Source of the DNA: Asticcacaulis sp. EMRT-3
Lineage (GTDB): Bacteria > Pseudomonadota > Alphaproteobacteria > Caulobacterales > Caulobacteraceae
NCBI RefSeq assembly: GCF_030027245.1
Contig: NZ_JASERT010000003.1
Coordinates: forward strand, 1 to 64,000
DNA: 64,000 nucleotides
Direction: 5' to 3'
A model generated the notes under the pieces. The model was not told the origin of the DNA. It searched no databases and saw only the letters and a program-made list of their open reading frames with translations. A program made the position numbers and the translations under genes. Positions 26,637 through 36,643 of the stretch are shown here, piece after piece. The first letter of the stretch is position 1. Every line of letters begins with the position of its first letter.

Positions 26637-26648
26637 AATCTCCTCCTC

Positions 26649-27683
26649 CTATGATTGATTGCAAGATTGGATCTGGAATTTTGTAAAATCTTCAAAGATC
26701 CATTTGTTCTTGAGCGTATGGAATATCGTGTTGAGGAGCTTTCGAGACGTGGCGATGATGGCCTTGCCTGAACCGCGTGACGCCTTCACACGTTCGTAAA
26801 ACTCATGGAAGTAGGGACTGTAGCGTTTGGCGGTCAGGCAGCATTGAACGAGCGTCTTGCGGGCGATCTTGTTGCCACGCTTGGTGATGTGTCCGCTGTG
26901 TAGGCTGTCGTTCGACTGCGAAATGCGCGGCACGATACCAAAATAGGCGGCGAGCTTTCCCGGATCCTTGAACTCCGCGATGTCCCCGATATGTGTCAGA
27001 AGCGTAGCGGCCGACAACGGCCCGATGCCCTTGATGCTGATGAGGTTCTCATAGCCCGGCAGGGATTTGGCGAAGGCGGCGATCTCGGTTTCAAGGCGTT
27101 TCACGCCCGCTCGAAGGGCCTCTAATTGCCCGGCGATGACGTCAAATTCGACCTGCTCAATGGCTGTCCAGGTGTGGCTTGCGACGTGCCGTTCGAAGCC
27201 GACCTTCGTGGTCAGAACCTCGCGCTTGACCTTCAGGCCGTGGCGCACCGACATGCCATGAACCTTGTTGATCAAGGAGACACGCAGCCTGATCAGCTGT
27301 TCACGGGTGGCGATGAGCGACGACAGTTCGAGGTGAGCCTCATTCCTTGAGCGCGCTTCGGGAAGCATGTCTTTGGACAAAAAGAAGGCGATGGCACGGG
27401 CATCATGCTTGTCGGTTTTCTTGACCGAGCGACGGATAACTTCGAACTGCCAAGCCGCAATCACCACGACACGGCTCACGTGTGGGGACACCATCTTGCA
27501 GAAATGTGCCGAGTTGCCCGTGGCCACAACACCCACTTCATCGCCGGGTTCCAGCTGAGATATCAGGCGCTCCAAGCCGCCGCCTTGAACCGGAAGCGTA
27601 AGCAAACGATCCGGCACACCGTCTTGTAAAAAACACGCTGTCAGGCTATTTGTATGCAGGTCTACACCGATATAACGCGTCAT
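26649..27683 (-). CDS. IS110-family transposase
   Basis: A 344-residue DEDD transposase. The N-terminal RuvC-like domain begins with IGVDLHTNSLTACF and has KTDKHDARAIAFFL; the C-terminal Tnp_20 domain has LISIKGIGPLSAATLLTHIGD, AAYFGIVPRISQSNDSLHSGHITKRGNKIARKTL and its Ser nucleophile. Full length. IS110 elements make no target duplication and have no clear terminal repeats, so the element ends were not placed; the upstream non-coding part (27684 onward) would hold the guide (bridge) RNA in this family. It inserted next to the CusF gene. Confidence 0.92.
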   Translation of the reverse strand: MTRYIGVDLHTNSLTACFLQDGVPDRLLTLPVQGGGLERLISQLEPGDEVGVVATGNSAHFCKMVSPHVSRVVVIAAWQFEVIRRSVKKTDKHDARAIAFFLSKDMLPEARSRNEAHLELSSLIATREQLIRLRVSLINKVHGMSVRHGLKVKREVLTTKVGFERHVASHTWTAIEQVEFDVIAGQLEALRAGVKRLETEIAAFAKSLPGYENLISIKGIGPLSAATLLTHIGDIAEFKDPGKLAAYFGIVPRISQSNDSLHSGHITKRGNKIARKTLVQCCLTAKRYSPYFHEFYERVKASRGSGKAIIATSRKLLNTIFHTLKNKWIFEDFTKFQIQSCNQS

Positions 27684-27890
27684 GATTATCTCCAGTATGA
27701 GTGATACACATTGGGGTAGATGCTTCAGCAGGATGGCTCCATTCTCCTATTCGAGATCATCACAATCAGTTCTGGTAAAACTAACCTGTGAGCCTCACGG
27801 CGGCCATTCAGTGGCAGGGCGGGCAGTCTCCTCGACGAGGTCTGATCCCGCTCCCGCCGTCTCCAGCGGTCGCGGGGCCTCACATAGCAA

Positions 27891-28316
27891 ATGCACCCTG
27901 CCGCCTATCCACCCTGGAAAGCATTTTCCCAGATCCAGCAAAGCTGGCAAATCAATTCATACCGTCTCCTCGATCATCTCGACGCCTATCTTGGCATCGC
28001 TTGTCATAGCGACGATCCGAAGGCCCCTCTCTTTCGCAGTGGCAAAGGCCGAACCGCCGAACTCGGCCATCTGCGGCTTAGCCGACATGACGCCTATTCT
28101 ATGATCCGCCGTCGTGCCACCGCGGCTGGCGTCAAGGCCAAGATCGGCAATCACTCGTTTCGAGGCACCGGCATAACGACGTTTCTGGAAAATGAAGGCA
28201 CGCTCGAATTGGCTCAAGAAATGGCCAACCACTCAAGCCCGCGAACAACCAAGCTCTATGATCGGCGGCGCGACGGCATCACCCAAGATGCCATAGAGCG
28301 CATACGGATCGAGTGA
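27891..28316 (+). pseudogene. Tyrosine recombinase/integrase, C-terminal remnant
   Basis: The catalytic C-terminal half of a phage-type integrase: DAYLGIACHSDDPKAPLFRSG, then KIGNHSFRGTGITTFLENEG with the second catalytic Arg, LAQEMANHSSPRTTKLYDRR with the His and nucleophilic Tyr. The stop is at 28316. The N-terminal arm-binding and core regions are missing; sequence left of about 27950 no longer reads as integrase and adjoins the IS110 end. It points to an earlier integrative element at this spot. Confidence 0.75.
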
Positions 28317-28664
28317 GTGAGGAAGTAGAGACCGTCCCTTCAATCGATTGGAATCGCCTGTGAATTATGAAAGGGGGCCGCTAGTAGTACCTATAATAAC
28401 AGCTTTTAGGACTGATCGAGCTTCAAATCCGGCTGCAAAATTAGGAGAGTTTAAAAACGGATCAGGGACGCAAGGCACTTGCAGTAGCCCAGGCCTACCT
28501 CAAGGAACTGAGACAAGAGGTAGATAAAAAATCATAGAAACCGTTATCAATTTGCCTTCCACACAAATATTACTCGTCATGACTGCACTCACTGATCTGG
28601 GTCAGTCCGGGCGGACTTCCAGGAGGGTGGCGGGTGGCGTCGCAGAGCAGCCCTCTGACATTCA
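28317..28664 (+). other. Intergenic gap between the integrase remnant and the Cus operon
   Basis: No complete gene seen. A stretch at about 28456-28538 reads as a short C-terminal-like frame (GRKALAVAQAYLKELRQEVD then KKS and a stop) that may be the tail of a lost gene. No hairpin or operator of note before the promoter at 28665. Confidence 0.3.
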
Positions 28665-28695
28665 TTGACACCGTGGATTTAGCACGTATGCTAAA
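28665..28695 (+). promoter_or_regulatory. Promoter with 18 bp palindromic operator before the Cus operon
   Basis: TTGACA (28665-28670), a 16 bp spacer and TATGCT (28687-28692) make a strong promoter. A perfect dyad TTTAGCA-CGTA-TGCTAAA (28678-28695) covers the spacer and -10. The start codon at 28702 would be only a few bases from the predicted transcription start, with no Shine-Dalgarno, suggesting a nearly leaderless message. The regulator is unknown. Confidence 0.55.
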
Positions 28696-28701
28696 ATAGT
28701 A

Positions 28702-29082
28702 ATGGTCAAAGCCCTGCTCTATATTTTCGCCGTCCTCGGCCTGCTGATCTCGCCTGTGTACGCGCAGGCGACACAGAAGGGTTGTGCTGGTGTGGGCAGT
28801 CCGATGATGGCGAGCAGGTCTTCACACACCGCGATGCCTGAAATGAAGTCGTCCGACGGTATGGCATGTTGCGGCCATGATAAGGCCGACAGTTCGTCCC
28901 ATGACAAGACATGCTTCAACGACTGCATTGCCATGTGCGGCATCAGCGTGGGCGCAGCTTCTGATGAAACGATGATCCTGCCCGTACTCTCCGTCGAACA
29001 AGTTTCTTTCAATGACACGTTACCGGCCCTTTTTGCTCAAGAGCCTAGCCTCGTTGTTCCTCCCCCCAAATCAAAAGCGTAA
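28702..29082 (+). CDS. Small secreted Cys/His/Met-rich protein heading the Cus operon
   Basis: A 126-residue protein with a signal peptide (MVKALLYIFAVLGLLISPVYAQA). The mature part is rich in potential metal ligands (CAGVGSPMM, SSHTAMPEMKSSDGMACCGHDK, SHDKTCFNDCIAMCG) and ends in a proline-rich tail. No family name known to me; small proteins of this type often precede copper or zinc efflux genes in alphaproteobacteria. It sits immediately after a palindromic promoter and before a second small secreted protein and cusC. It may buffer or sense copper in the periplasm, which is inference. Confidence 0.7.
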   Translation: MVKALLYIFAVLGLLISPVYAQATQKGCAGVGSPMMASRSSHTAMPEMKSSDGMACCGHDKADSSSHDKTCFNDCIAMCGISVGAASDETMILPVLSVEQVSFNDTLPALFAQEPSLVVPPPKSKA

Positions 29083-29225
29083 CTGGCGGATTCCGTCAAC
29101 ATTTACGCTCGTCAAGGCCTTGCTGGCCCATGCCTTCGTGCATCCAGCGCCGTCTTGAATATCGCTTGACCGTGATGCCATGTGCCGCGGGCAAGCCTCA
29201 GATATGATTTGAGGAGACTTCTCCA

Positions 29226-29447
29226 ATGACTATGCGTCAAACCCTCGCCACCGCTGCGTGCGCGATCACCATTGGCCTACTTGCCGCTACCGCCGCTTCA
29301 GCCCAAAGTTCAAACACTATCCCATGTCACAAGTGCGGGTATCACACGATAGCACGCTCACCGAACCCGCACGATCTTATGCCCAGGATCGTCAAGGTGA
29401 CATGTGCGCCAGCTAAGATGGGCGATTGCCTGAAAACCGGAAAGTAA
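29226..29447 (+). CDS. Small secreted protein with a CxxC motif
   Basis: A 73-residue protein with a signal peptide (LATAACAITIGLLAATAASA) and a compact mature part of about 47 residues carrying CHKCGYH and two later Cys residues (VTCAP, GDCLKTG). A GGAG-like sequence lies upstream. No family is recognised. It sits 143 bp after the Cys/His-rich protein and 72 bp before cusC in the same direction, so it is probably part of the efflux operon. The CxxC-x-x-H cluster suggests metal binding or a structural disulfide. Confidence 0.6.
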   Translation: MTMRQTLATAACAITIGLLAATAASAQSSNTIPCHKCGYHTIARSPNPHDLMPRIVKVTCAPAKMGDCLKTGK

Positions 29448-29519
29448 CACCACGCCGTCCCTACCGCTTTTGCGACGGGGGCGGCTGTCGGTTTCCAATT
29501 TCCATTTCAGGGATATTCC

Positions 29520-30764
29520 ATGCGATTTCTTTTTTTAACGACTTTCTCAGCCCTGCTGATACCCTTTGTTTGCGCATCTGCAGCGATAGCTGAACCACTG
29601 ACTTTCGATGCTGCGCTCAAACTGGCAGAACAATCGGCGCCCAGCCTTGCCGCGAGCAATGCGGCCGTAGCGGCGGCACGGTCTTCAGCCATCTCGGCTG
29701 GGCGACTGCCTGATCCCAAAATCCGCGCGGGCATTCAAAACTTCCCAATATCTGGACCGCCCGCCGGTTCATTTTCTGCCGCCAGCATGACGATGACGTC
29801 TATCGGCATTATGCAGGAAGTGCCTAATTCCGACAAACGTGCGGCGGCACGAACCCAAGCCCGTGCCGGCATTGGTGTTGCTCTGGCTGGCCAAAATGTC
29901 GAGAAACGCGATGTCCTTGTCAACACAGCATTGGCATGGATTGATCTCTATTATGCCCATCGGGAATTAGAATCTCTGGATGAGCTGACACCAGCTATTG
30001 ACCGGATAAGGACCAGTGCGCCTGCACAATTAGCGGCAGGTTCTTTGCGACCCGCCCAGACGCTGGATGCCGATCAACTGGCTGCAAACCTCGCTGACAT
30101 GCGCGCCGATCTCATTGCGAAAGTGGCGGCCGCGCGGTCTGATCTGGTGCGTTGGACGGGAGATACCGCACCCGAAATCCAAGGTGAACCACCCGCCTAC
30201 GCCGTTGACCCCGGCCAGTTGCGGGCGGTGCTCGATACTAATCCGAAGCTCAAGGCCTTTAGCGCCATGTCACAGCAAGCGGATGCTGACGTGAGCATGG
30301 CCAAGGCAGGTAAGCGCTCTGACTGGGGCTGGGATGTCGCCTATCAGCACCGTGATCCGCGATGGGGCGACATGGTTTCAACAGGTGTGACATTTAGCCT
30401 GCCATTGTTCCAGAAAACCCGGCAGGACCCTGCAATCGAAGCCAAGTTGGAAATGGCAGAGAAGGTTCGCTTCGAGCAGGATGCGGCCTATCGCCAACTG
30501 CAGGCTGCGCTTGAAGCCGATCTGGCGGACTACGCGATGCATCGTGATCGGCTGTTGCGAGCGCGGATGACCCTCCTCCCTTTGGCGCAGAAGAGAATCG
30601 ATCTGGAAACAGCCAGCTACAGCGCGGGCACGGCGAGCCTAAACGATGTCCTTCAGGCACAATTAGCCCTAGCCGAAACCAAAATTGATGCGCTCAACCG
30701 CGAAACCGACACCGTGCGTGACGCCGCCCGCCTTACCCTGACCTATGGGAATAACGACCAATGA
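29520..30764 (+). CDS. cusC: Outer-membrane factor of the Cus/Czc-type pump (TolC family)
   Basis: A 414-residue protein with signal peptide (LLIPFVCASAAIA) and two outer-membrane efflux repeats: FDAALKLAEQSAPSLAASNAAVAAARSSAISAGRLPDPK and the second around YRQLQAALEADLADYAMHRDRLL. AGGGA precedes the start. It overlaps the adaptor gene by 4 bp (ATGA), so translation is coupled. With the following adaptor and permease it forms a tripartite metal pump. The name is by position; CzcC and CusC cannot be told apart here, but the permease is of the CusA type. Confidence 0.88.
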   Translation: MRFLFLTTFSALLIPFVCASAAIAEPLTFDAALKLAEQSAPSLAASNAAVAAARSSAISAGRLPDPKIRAGIQNFPISGPPAGSFSAASMTMTSIGIMQEVPNSDKRAAARTQARAGIGVALAGQNVEKRDVLVNTALAWIDLYYAHRELESLDELTPAIDRIRTSAPAQLAAGSLRPAQTLDADQLAANLADMRADLIAKVAAARSDLVRWTGDTAPEIQGEPPAYAVDPGQLRAVLDTNPKLKAFSAMSQQADADVSMAKAGKRSDWGWDVAYQHRDPRWGDMVSTGVTFSLPLFQKTRQDPAIEAKLEMAEKVRFEQDAAYRQLQAALEADLADYAMHRDRLLRARMTLLPLAQKRIDLETASYSAGTASLNDVLQAQLALAETKIDALNRETDTVRDAARLTLTYGNNDQ

Positions 30765-32263
30765 AAACTTCCATCACATTTTCGCGCCCCGTTTTTGCCG
30801 TCTCTGTCGCAGCCCTCATTATTGCTGCTGGCGGTGCCGGTTATGGGCTGTCCCATTTGAACAGGTCATCCAATTCGTCTGCACCCGTAGGTGATGCGGC
30901 CAAAGATACAGGCAAAAAGGTGCTTTATTGGTACGACCCGATGGTGCCGAGCCAACATTTCGATAGACCGGGTAAATCGCCGTTTATGGACATGCAACTT
31001 GTGGCCAGATTTGCTGGCGATAGTGGGGGTGATAGTGCATCCGTTCATATTGATCCGGCAACACTTCAGAACCTTGGCACACGTTTGGTTTCGGTGCAGT
31101 CGGGAAACTTCTCCGACACTTTTGACGCAGCAGGCGCACTTGACTTCAACCAGCGTGATGTTGCCGTCATTCAGGCGCGGGCTAACGGTTTCGTCCAGCG
31201 CGTCTATGCCCGCGCTCCCGGTGATGTCGTCACGGCGGGCGCACCAATCGCAGATATTCTTGTGCCAACATGGTCTGGGGCCCAATTAGAATATCTGGCC
31301 GTCAGGCAGACGCATGACCCCGCGCTTGAAGCCGCCGCCCGCCAACGCCTTGTTCTCCTCGGAATGCCGCAAGGCCTGATCAACACGGTGTCCCGCACCA
31401 ACAGACCCGCAACAACGGTTACCATCACGACCCCGGTGGGCGGCGCTATTCAGACCCTTGATGCCCGCCAGGGTATGACGGTCAGCATGGGGCAAACCCT
31501 GGCTCAGGTTACCAGTCTTGCAACCGTCTGGCTCACGGCCTCCGTTCCGGAAATTCAGGCCGGTCAGGTTAGGGTCGGTCAGGCTGTAAGCGCGGACTTA
31601 ACAGCGTTTCCGAACGAGACCTTCAATGGCCGCGTCGTCGCCATACTGCCTACAACTGAAACCGACAGCCGGACGCTGAGCGTTCGGGTCGAATTACCGA
31701 ATAGAAGCGGAAAGCTACGTCCTGGGATGTATGCGACCGTTCATCTTCACGGTGACACGACATCAGCTCTTTCCGTACCCTCAGAAGCCCTGATTCGCAC
31801 GGGCAAACGCACCTTGGTGATGATGGCGGCTGGAAATGGGGGCTTCACGCCAGTCGAAGTCCGTACTGGACGCGAAAACGGCGATCGAACGGAGATTCTC
31901 GCAGGACTTAGTGCGGGCGACAAAGTCGTGGCTTCCGGACAGTTCCTCATCGACTCCGAGGCCAGTCTGGCAGGAATTCAGGCGCGGCCCCTGACCGCGA
32001 TGTCTTCTGCAAACGCAGCACCGTCCACTGGCACCCTCTATCAAACGCGGGGCGTCATTGAGCAGGTCAAGGGAGATTCGATTACCCTCAGCCATGAGCC
32101 AGTCCCCGCCATTGGCTGGCCCGCTATGACCATGACATTCAGGCTTTCCTCGGCAGCGCTTGCAACCGGGATGAAAGCTGGTGACCATGTGAGCTTTGGG
32201 TTTACACAGAAGCCAGACGGCCCTGTCATTGAAACGCTTCAGCCGATTGGAGTGAAGCCATGA
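30761..32263 (+). CDS. cusB: CusB-like adaptor with N-terminal heavy-metal-binding and C-terminal CusF-like domains
   Basis: A 500-residue periplasmic adaptor anchored by an N-terminal hydrophobic segment (residues about 10-32). Residues about 53-83 form a heavy-metal-binding domain ([23 protein letters not shown]). The adaptor core follows, with barrel-sandwich ([19 protein letters not shown]) and beta-barrel regions ([28 protein letters not shown]). Residues about 426-500 are an appended CusF-like domain ([20 protein letters not shown], then GWPAMTMTF). The fusion brings the metal chaperone directly to the pump. It overlaps cusC and cusA by 4 bp each, a tight operon. Confidence 0.9.
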   Translation: MKTSITFSRPVFAVSVAALIIAAGGAGYGLSHLNRSSNSSAPVGDAAKDTGKKVLYWYDPMVPSQHFDRPGKSPFMDMQLVARFAGDSGGDSASVHIDPATLQNLGTRLVSVQSGNFSDTFDAAGALDFNQRDVAVIQARANGFVQRVYARAPGDVVTAGAPIADILVPTWSGAQLEYLAVRQTHDPALEAAARQRLVLLGMPQGLINTVSRTNRPATTVTITTPVGGAIQTLDARQGMTVSMGQTLAQVTSLATVWLTASVPEIQAGQVRVGQAVSADLTAFPNETFNGRVVAILPTTETDSRTLSVRVELPNRSGKLRPGMYATVHLHGDTTSALSVPSEALIRTGKRTLVMMAAGNGGFTPVEVRTGRENGDRTEILAGLSAGDKVVASGQFLIDSEASLAGIQARPLTAMSSANAAPSTGTLYQTRGVIEQVKGDSITLSHEPVPAIGWPAMTMTFRLSSAALATGMKAGDHVSFGFTQKPDGPVIETLQPIGVKP

Positions 32264-35200
32264 TTGCCGCTGTCATCCGCTGGTCGGTTAAGAATCGCAT
32301 TTTCGTTATCCTCGGTGCTCTGGCCCTTCTGGCCACAGGTATTTTCGCAGTAAAGCACACCTCCGTCGATGCCCTCCCGGATCTCTCCGACGTTCAGGTT
32401 ATCATCCGCACCCCCTATGCCGGACAGGCGCCACAAATCGTGGAAAATCAGGTCACCTACCCACTGGCCACGACGATGATGTCGGTGCCGGGTGCCAAGA
32501 CGGTGCGCGGTTACTCGTTCTTCGGGGATAGCTTCGTCTATGTATTGTTCAAAGACGGCACCGACCTTTATTGGGCGCGTTCGCGGGTGCTTGAATATCT
32601 CAATCAGGTGCAAAGTCGTATGCCCGAAGGCGCCAAACCGTCGCTGGGCCCCGACGCGACGGGAGTTGGCTGGATCTACGAATATGCTCTCGTTGACAAG
32701 ACCGGTCAGCACGATCTGTCCCAGCTACGTTCATTGCAGGACTGGTTTTTGCGCTATGAATTAAAATCGCTTCCAGGGGTAGCCGAGGTCGCCAGTATCG
32801 GCGGCATGGTCAAGCAATATCAGGTCGTCCTCGACCCGGTGAAGCTCGCCGCCTACGGCGTGACGCACGACAAGGTCGTGTCGGCGATTAAAAATGCCAA
32901 TGGTGAAACCGGAGGCTCTGTACTGGAACTGGCCGAGGCAGAATACATGGTTCGTGCCAGCGGCTATCTGAAGACTCTTGATGATTTTAGAGCCATTCCT
33001 TTGAAGGTTGCTGCGAACGGCGTACCCGTAACGCTTGGAGACGTGGCCACTATCCAGATCGGGCCGGAAATGCGCCGTGGTGTTGCCGAACTAAATGGTC
33101 AGGGCGAAGTTGCAGGCGGCGTGGTCATACTCCGCTCAGGCAAAAATGCGATGGAAACCATATCGGCAGTCAAGGCAAAACTTGCCGAACTAAAGAAAAG
33201 CCTGCCTGCGGGTGTTCAGATTGTCACCACCTATGACCGATCAGAACTCATCAATAGCGCCATAGGTAATTTACGCGAAAAGCTTATCGAAGAATTCATC
33301 GTCGTCGCTATCGTTTGCGGCCTATTCCTTTGGCATGTGCGTTCTGCCTTGGTTGCTATCCTGACATTGCCGATCGGTGTTTTGTTGGCTCTCATTGTCA
33401 TGCACATCCAGGGCGTCAATGCCAATATTATGTCACTTGGTGGCCTCGCCATAGCTATTGGCGCGATGGTCGATGCAGCCGTCGTCATGATCGAGAATGC
33501 CCACAAGAGAATAGAAGGGTGGGAACACAACCACCCGAATGAAACTATGAAAGGCGACGAACGCTGGCATGTCATCACTGAAGCCGCCACCGAGGTCGGG
33601 CCAGCCCTTTTCCTCAGTCTCCTGATCATTACCTTTTCTTTTATCCCTGTCTTCACACTCCAGGGTCAGGAAGGACGTCTGTTTTCACCACTTGCCTTCA
33701 CCAAAACCTACGCGATGGCCGGGGCGGCCATGCTTTCGGTCACTCTTGTCCCAGTCCTTATGGGCTATCTCATAAGGGGCAAGATACCGGCTGAATCCTC
33801 CAATCCTCTCAACCGCTTTCTGGCACGAATCTATCGGCCTTTGCTGGCTGCTGCGATACGGTGGCCGAAAGTCACGTTGCTGCTCGCCGCCCTTGCCTTT
33901 GCCACGACGTTTTGGCCTCTGACACGTTTAGGCGGCGAATTCATGCCGCAACTCAACGAAGGCGACCTGCTTTATATGCCAACCGCTCTGCCGGGTTTAT
34001 CGGTGGCAAAGGCCTCGGAACTCCTTCAGCAAACCGACCGTCTGATCAAAACCGTGCCTGAAGTGGACACCGTTTTCGGCAAGGCCGGACGGGCCGATTC
34101 CGCCACCGATCCCTCACCGATAGAGATGTTCGAAACGACCATCCATTTTAAGCCGCGCAATCAGTGGCGTCCGGGAATGACCCCGGCAAAACTCGTCAAA
34201 GCGTTGGATAAGGCCGTGAAAGTCCCAGGCCTTGCCAATGTGTGGGTGCCACCTATCCGTAACCGCATCGACATGCTCGCTACGGGAATTAAAAGTCCCA
34301 TAGGCGTCAAGGTCTCTGGCAGCAACCTCGCTGAGATTGATCGAATAGCTCATGATGTTGAAACTGTAGCTAAAACCGTTCCGGGTGTCAGTTCGGCGCT
34401 GGCCGAACGCCTGACGGGGGGGCGCTATGTCGATGTCGATATAGACCGTGAGGCGGCGGGGCGTTATGGCCTTAATATCTCCGATGTGCAGTCAATTATC
34501 AGTGGGGCAATCGGCGGTGAAAATGTCGGCGAAATCGTCGATGGTCTGGCTCGCTACCCAATAAGCGTCCGCTACCCTCGCGAGGATCGTGACAGTCTGG
34601 AAGGCTTGCGTAACCTGCCCATCCTCACACCGACGGGCCAACAGATCACACTTGGAACTGTGGCCAAGGTCGAGATTGCCGATGGACCACCCATGTTGAA
34701 AACCGAAAATGGTCGGCCATCCACATGGGTCTATATCGATGTCCGCGACCGGGATCTTGCTTCTGTAGTCGGTGATCTGAAAAAGGCAGTTGCTCATGAC
34801 GTCAAGTTCTCGCCTGGTGTATCCATCGCCTATTCAGGTCAGTTCGAATACCTGCAGCGTGCTGTCGAGCGGCTCAAACTCGTGGTGCCTGCGACTCTGG
34901 TGATCATCTTCTTGCTACTCTACATGACGTTCGGCCGTTTTGATGAAGCCGCGCTGATCATACTGACCCTTCCGTTTGCGCTGACTGGAGGTATCTGGAC
35001 ACTGTATCTTCTGGGCTACCATCAGTCGGTCGCCACGGGCGTTGGCTTCATCGCACTGGCTGGTGTCTCGGCTGAATTTGGCGTGGTGATGCTGATCTAC
35101 CTGAAAGAGGCGCTAAAAGCTCGTGGGCCTGACCCAAGCCCCGATGATGTTGAGCAAGCCGTTTGCGAGGGGGCATTGTTGCGTGTACGGCCAAAAGCCA

Positions 35201-35415
35201 TGACGGTCTGCGTGATTCTCGCTGGCCTCTTACCAATTCTGTTGGGCCACGGCACCGGATCGGAAGTCATGAGCCGGATCGCAGCCCCCATGATCGGCGG
35301 TATGCTGACAGCACCTCTTCTGTCCATGCTTGTCGTGCCCGCCGCCTATCTGCTGATGCGCAGGCGAGCCCAAAAACAATCACCCCACACTCTCAACCAA
35401 AGGAGTTCCTCATGA
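32260..35415 (+). CDS. cusA: CusA-like heavy-metal RND permease
   Basis: A 1051-residue RND transporter of the heavy-metal class. Helix 4 carries the diagnostic [17 protein letters not shown] motif (Asp405), and the N-terminus [33 protein letters not shown] is typical of CusA. The C-terminal half repeats the fold and ends with [28 protein letters not shown]. The neighbours (CusB-CusF fusion, CusF lipoprotein) support Cu(I)/Ag(I) as substrate. Overlaps cusB and the following cusF gene by 4 bp each. Exports metal from the periplasm or cytoplasm through CusC, powered by protons. Confidence 0.93.
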   Translation: MIAAVIRWSVKNRIFVILGALALLATGIFAVKHTSVDALPDLSDVQVIIRTPYAGQAPQIVENQVTYPLATTMMSVPGAKTVRGYSFFGDSFVYVLFKDGTDLYWARSRVLEYLNQVQSRMPEGAKPSLGPDATGVGWIYEYALVDKTGQHDLSQLRSLQDWFLRYELKSLPGVAEVASIGGMVKQYQVVLDPVKLAAYGVTHDKVVSAIKNANGETGGSVLELAEAEYMVRASGYLKTLDDFRAIPLKVAANGVPVTLGDVATIQIGPEMRRGVAELNGQGEVAGGVVILRSGKNAMETISAVKAKLAELKKSLPAGVQIVTTYDRSELINSAIGNLREKLIEEFIVVAIVCGLFLWHVRSALVAILTLPIGVLLALIVMHIQGVNANIMSLGGLAIAIGAMVDAAVVMIENAHKRIEGWEHNHPNETMKGDERWHVITEAATEVGPALFLSLLIITFSFIPVFTLQGQEGRLFSPLAFTKTYAMAGAAMLSVTLVPVLMGYLIRGKIPAESSNPLNRFLARIYRPLLAAAIRWPKVTLLLAALAFATTFWPLTRLGGEFMPQLNEGDLLYMPTALPGLSVAKASELLQQTDRLIKTVPEVDTVFGKAGRADSATDPSPIEMFETTIHFKPRNQWRPGMTPAKLVKALDKAVKVPGLANVWVPPIRNRIDMLATGIKSPIGVKVSGSNLAEIDRIAHDVETVAKTVPGVSSALAERLTGGRYVDVDIDREAAGRYGLNISDVQSIISGAIGGENVGEIVDGLARYPISVRYPREDRDSLEGLRNLPILTPTGQQITLGTVAKVEIADGPPMLKTENGRPSTWVYIDVRDRDLASVVGDLKKAVAHDVKFSPGVSIAYSGQFEYLQRAVERLKLVVPATLVIIFLLLYMTFGRFDEAALIILTLPFALTGGIWTLYLLGYHQSVATGVGFIALAGVSAEFGVVMLIYLKEALKARGPDPSPDDVEQAVCEGALLRVRPKAMTVCVILAGLLPILLGHGTGSEVMSRIAAPMIGGMLTAPLLSMLVVPAAYLLMRRRAQKQSPHTLNQRSSS

Positions 35416-35816
35416 GAGCCAAATTGATCCCACTGCCTATCCTCGTGCTTGTCGGCCTGCTGGCTGCCTGTAGCCCCAAGCCTCCGGCTACTGAAACCGC
35501 TGCCGCATCGTCCGCTACACCTGCTGAAATGTCGGGTATGTCCGATCTGGCAAATATGTCTGCTACCGCATTGGATAGCGACACAGGTGCTAAACTAGGG
35601 AGCGGCGTCGGTGTCATTACAGCAATCGACAAGGGCGCGGGCAAGGTGACCATCAAGCACGAAGCCATTCCGGCGGTTGACTGGCCTGCTATGACAATGA
35701 CGTTCAAGGCTGCACCCACAACTCTGCTCGATGGCCTGACGGTCGGCGAAAAGATCAAGTTTGATGTCAAGGTTCTGAACTCTGACGTTGAGGTCACCGC
35801 CGTGACACCACAATAG
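35412..35816 (+). CDS. cusF: CusF-like copper-binding lipoprotein
   Basis: A 134-residue protein. The start at 35412 is set by AAGGAG and the 4 bp overlap with cusA. A lipoprotein signal ([13 protein letters not shown], Cys20) replaces the usual free periplasmic form, so it is tethered to a membrane. After a Met-containing linker ([12 protein letters not shown]) comes a CusF domain with [27 protein letters not shown] and ligands His82, Met93, Met95 plus the capping Trp90. Last gene of the Cus operon, followed by a convergent hairpin. It passes Cu(I) or Ag(I) to the pump. Confidence 0.92.
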   Translation: MRAKLIPLPILVLVGLLAACSPKPPATETAAASSATPAEMSGMSDLANMSATALDSDTGAKLGSGVGVITAIDKGAGKVTIKHEAIPAVDWPAMTMTFKAAPTTLLDGLTVGEKIKFDVKVLNSDVEVTAVTPQ

Positions 35817-35825
35817 GTTAGGCCC

Positions 35826-35851
35826 GAAGGTGGCCTTAAAAAGCCACCTTC
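35826..35851. terminator. Convergent hairpin between cusF and the TetR gene
   Basis: A perfect 9 bp stem GAAGGTGGC / GCCACCTTC with an 8 nt A-rich loop lies between the stop codons of two convergent genes; its last base pairs touch the TetR stop codon. No U-run on the plus side. Likely a shared terminator. Confidence 0.55.
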
Positions 35852-36443
35852 ACCTCATGAGTGCGCCCTCAGTGATCATGGTGCGGAACAGACTATCAAC
35901 GTCGATGGGTGACTGGATCGCGCCGGTATCCATCCATGCCGTCAGGATGCCCATAAAGGCGCCGACGATGAAGTGAACTTTAAGTTCTCCGATGTCCACC
36001 TGCCCCGATCCCTTTGTGGTGACCGCCAACACTTCAGTCCGAACAAGGTCCGCTATGATCTGACGGATGCTCCCAAGGCTTATGCTTGCGCCGTCGCTAC
36101 CGAGCAAAGCGCGACAAAGCTGCAAATGGTCGCGGGCGTGCTCGAACATAATAAGACTGAAGCTGAATGGTACTGTGACCTCTTTTTGTGACCCGCCGAG
36201 AGCATCCTTTTGCCGCGCTTGCAGGGCCGAACGAATATGCTCCAGACCCTTTCGCTTCAGGTCTTCCTTGCTCGTGTAATGGCTATAGAAGGTCGAGCGA
36301 CCGACATTGGCCTCCTCGCAAATGTCCTGGATCGTCGTCGCGTCATATCCCTTTCGCATGATCAGGGCGATGAAGGCGTGTTGCAACAGACCACGGGTCC
36401 GGGAGATGCGGCGGTCGATAGGTGCGTGCATCTTGTCGTTCAT
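35850..36443 (-). CDS. TetR-family transcriptional regulator
   Basis: A 197-residue regulator. The N-terminal HTH is canonical (LLQHAFIALIMRKGYDATTIQDICEEANVGRSTFYSHYTSKEDLKRK) and the C-terminal ligand domain ends GAFMGILTAWMDTGAIQSP-IDVDSLFRTMITEGALMR. AGGA lies upstream of the start. It is divergent from a flavin oxidoreductase gene, with a candidate operator (36495-36520) in between, so it probably represses that gene and itself. A C-terminal fragment of a close paralogue lies at 8595-8714. The ligand is unknown. Confidence 0.93.
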   Translation of the reverse strand: MNDKMHAPIDRRISRTRGLLQHAFIALIMRKGYDATTIQDICEEANVGRSTFYSHYTSKEDLKRKGLEHIRSALQARQKDALGGSQKEVTVPFSFSLIMFEHARDHLQLCRALLGSDGASISLGSIRQIIADLVRTEVLAVTTKGSGQVDIGELKVHFIVGAFMGILTAWMDTGAIQSPIDVDSLFRTMITEGALMR

Positions 36444-36494
36444 TTTTTCAGGTCCTGTACCGACTTTCGCCCGTTACTGATCATTTCGGGTGAA

Positions 36495-36520
36495 ATGTTC
36501 AGCAAAAGCTTTATGAACAT
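36495..36520. promoter_or_regulatory. Candidate TetR operator
   Basis: Arms ATGTTCA (36495-36501) and TGAACAT (36514-36520) form a perfect dyad spaced by 12 bp that contains AAAGCTTT, itself a palindrome. It lies 51 bp upstream of the TetR start and about 124 bp upstream of the oxidoreductase, in the divergent promoter region, the usual place for a TetR operator. Confidence 0.45.
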
Positions 36521-36643
36521 CGTGTCCGATATCTTACAGTCAGTCCAACCTATCGCCGGACAAGCTTTCCGGCAAGGACAACGCGGATAGGGCAAGCATC
36601 AATGGATCACGAGCGTATGCGCCGCCTGCATGGGAACGCGATT

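Noticed and set aside
31781..32188. 135-codon minus-strand frame
   Set aside because: Antisense to cusB; no signal peptide, no ribosome-binding site and no recognisable domain.
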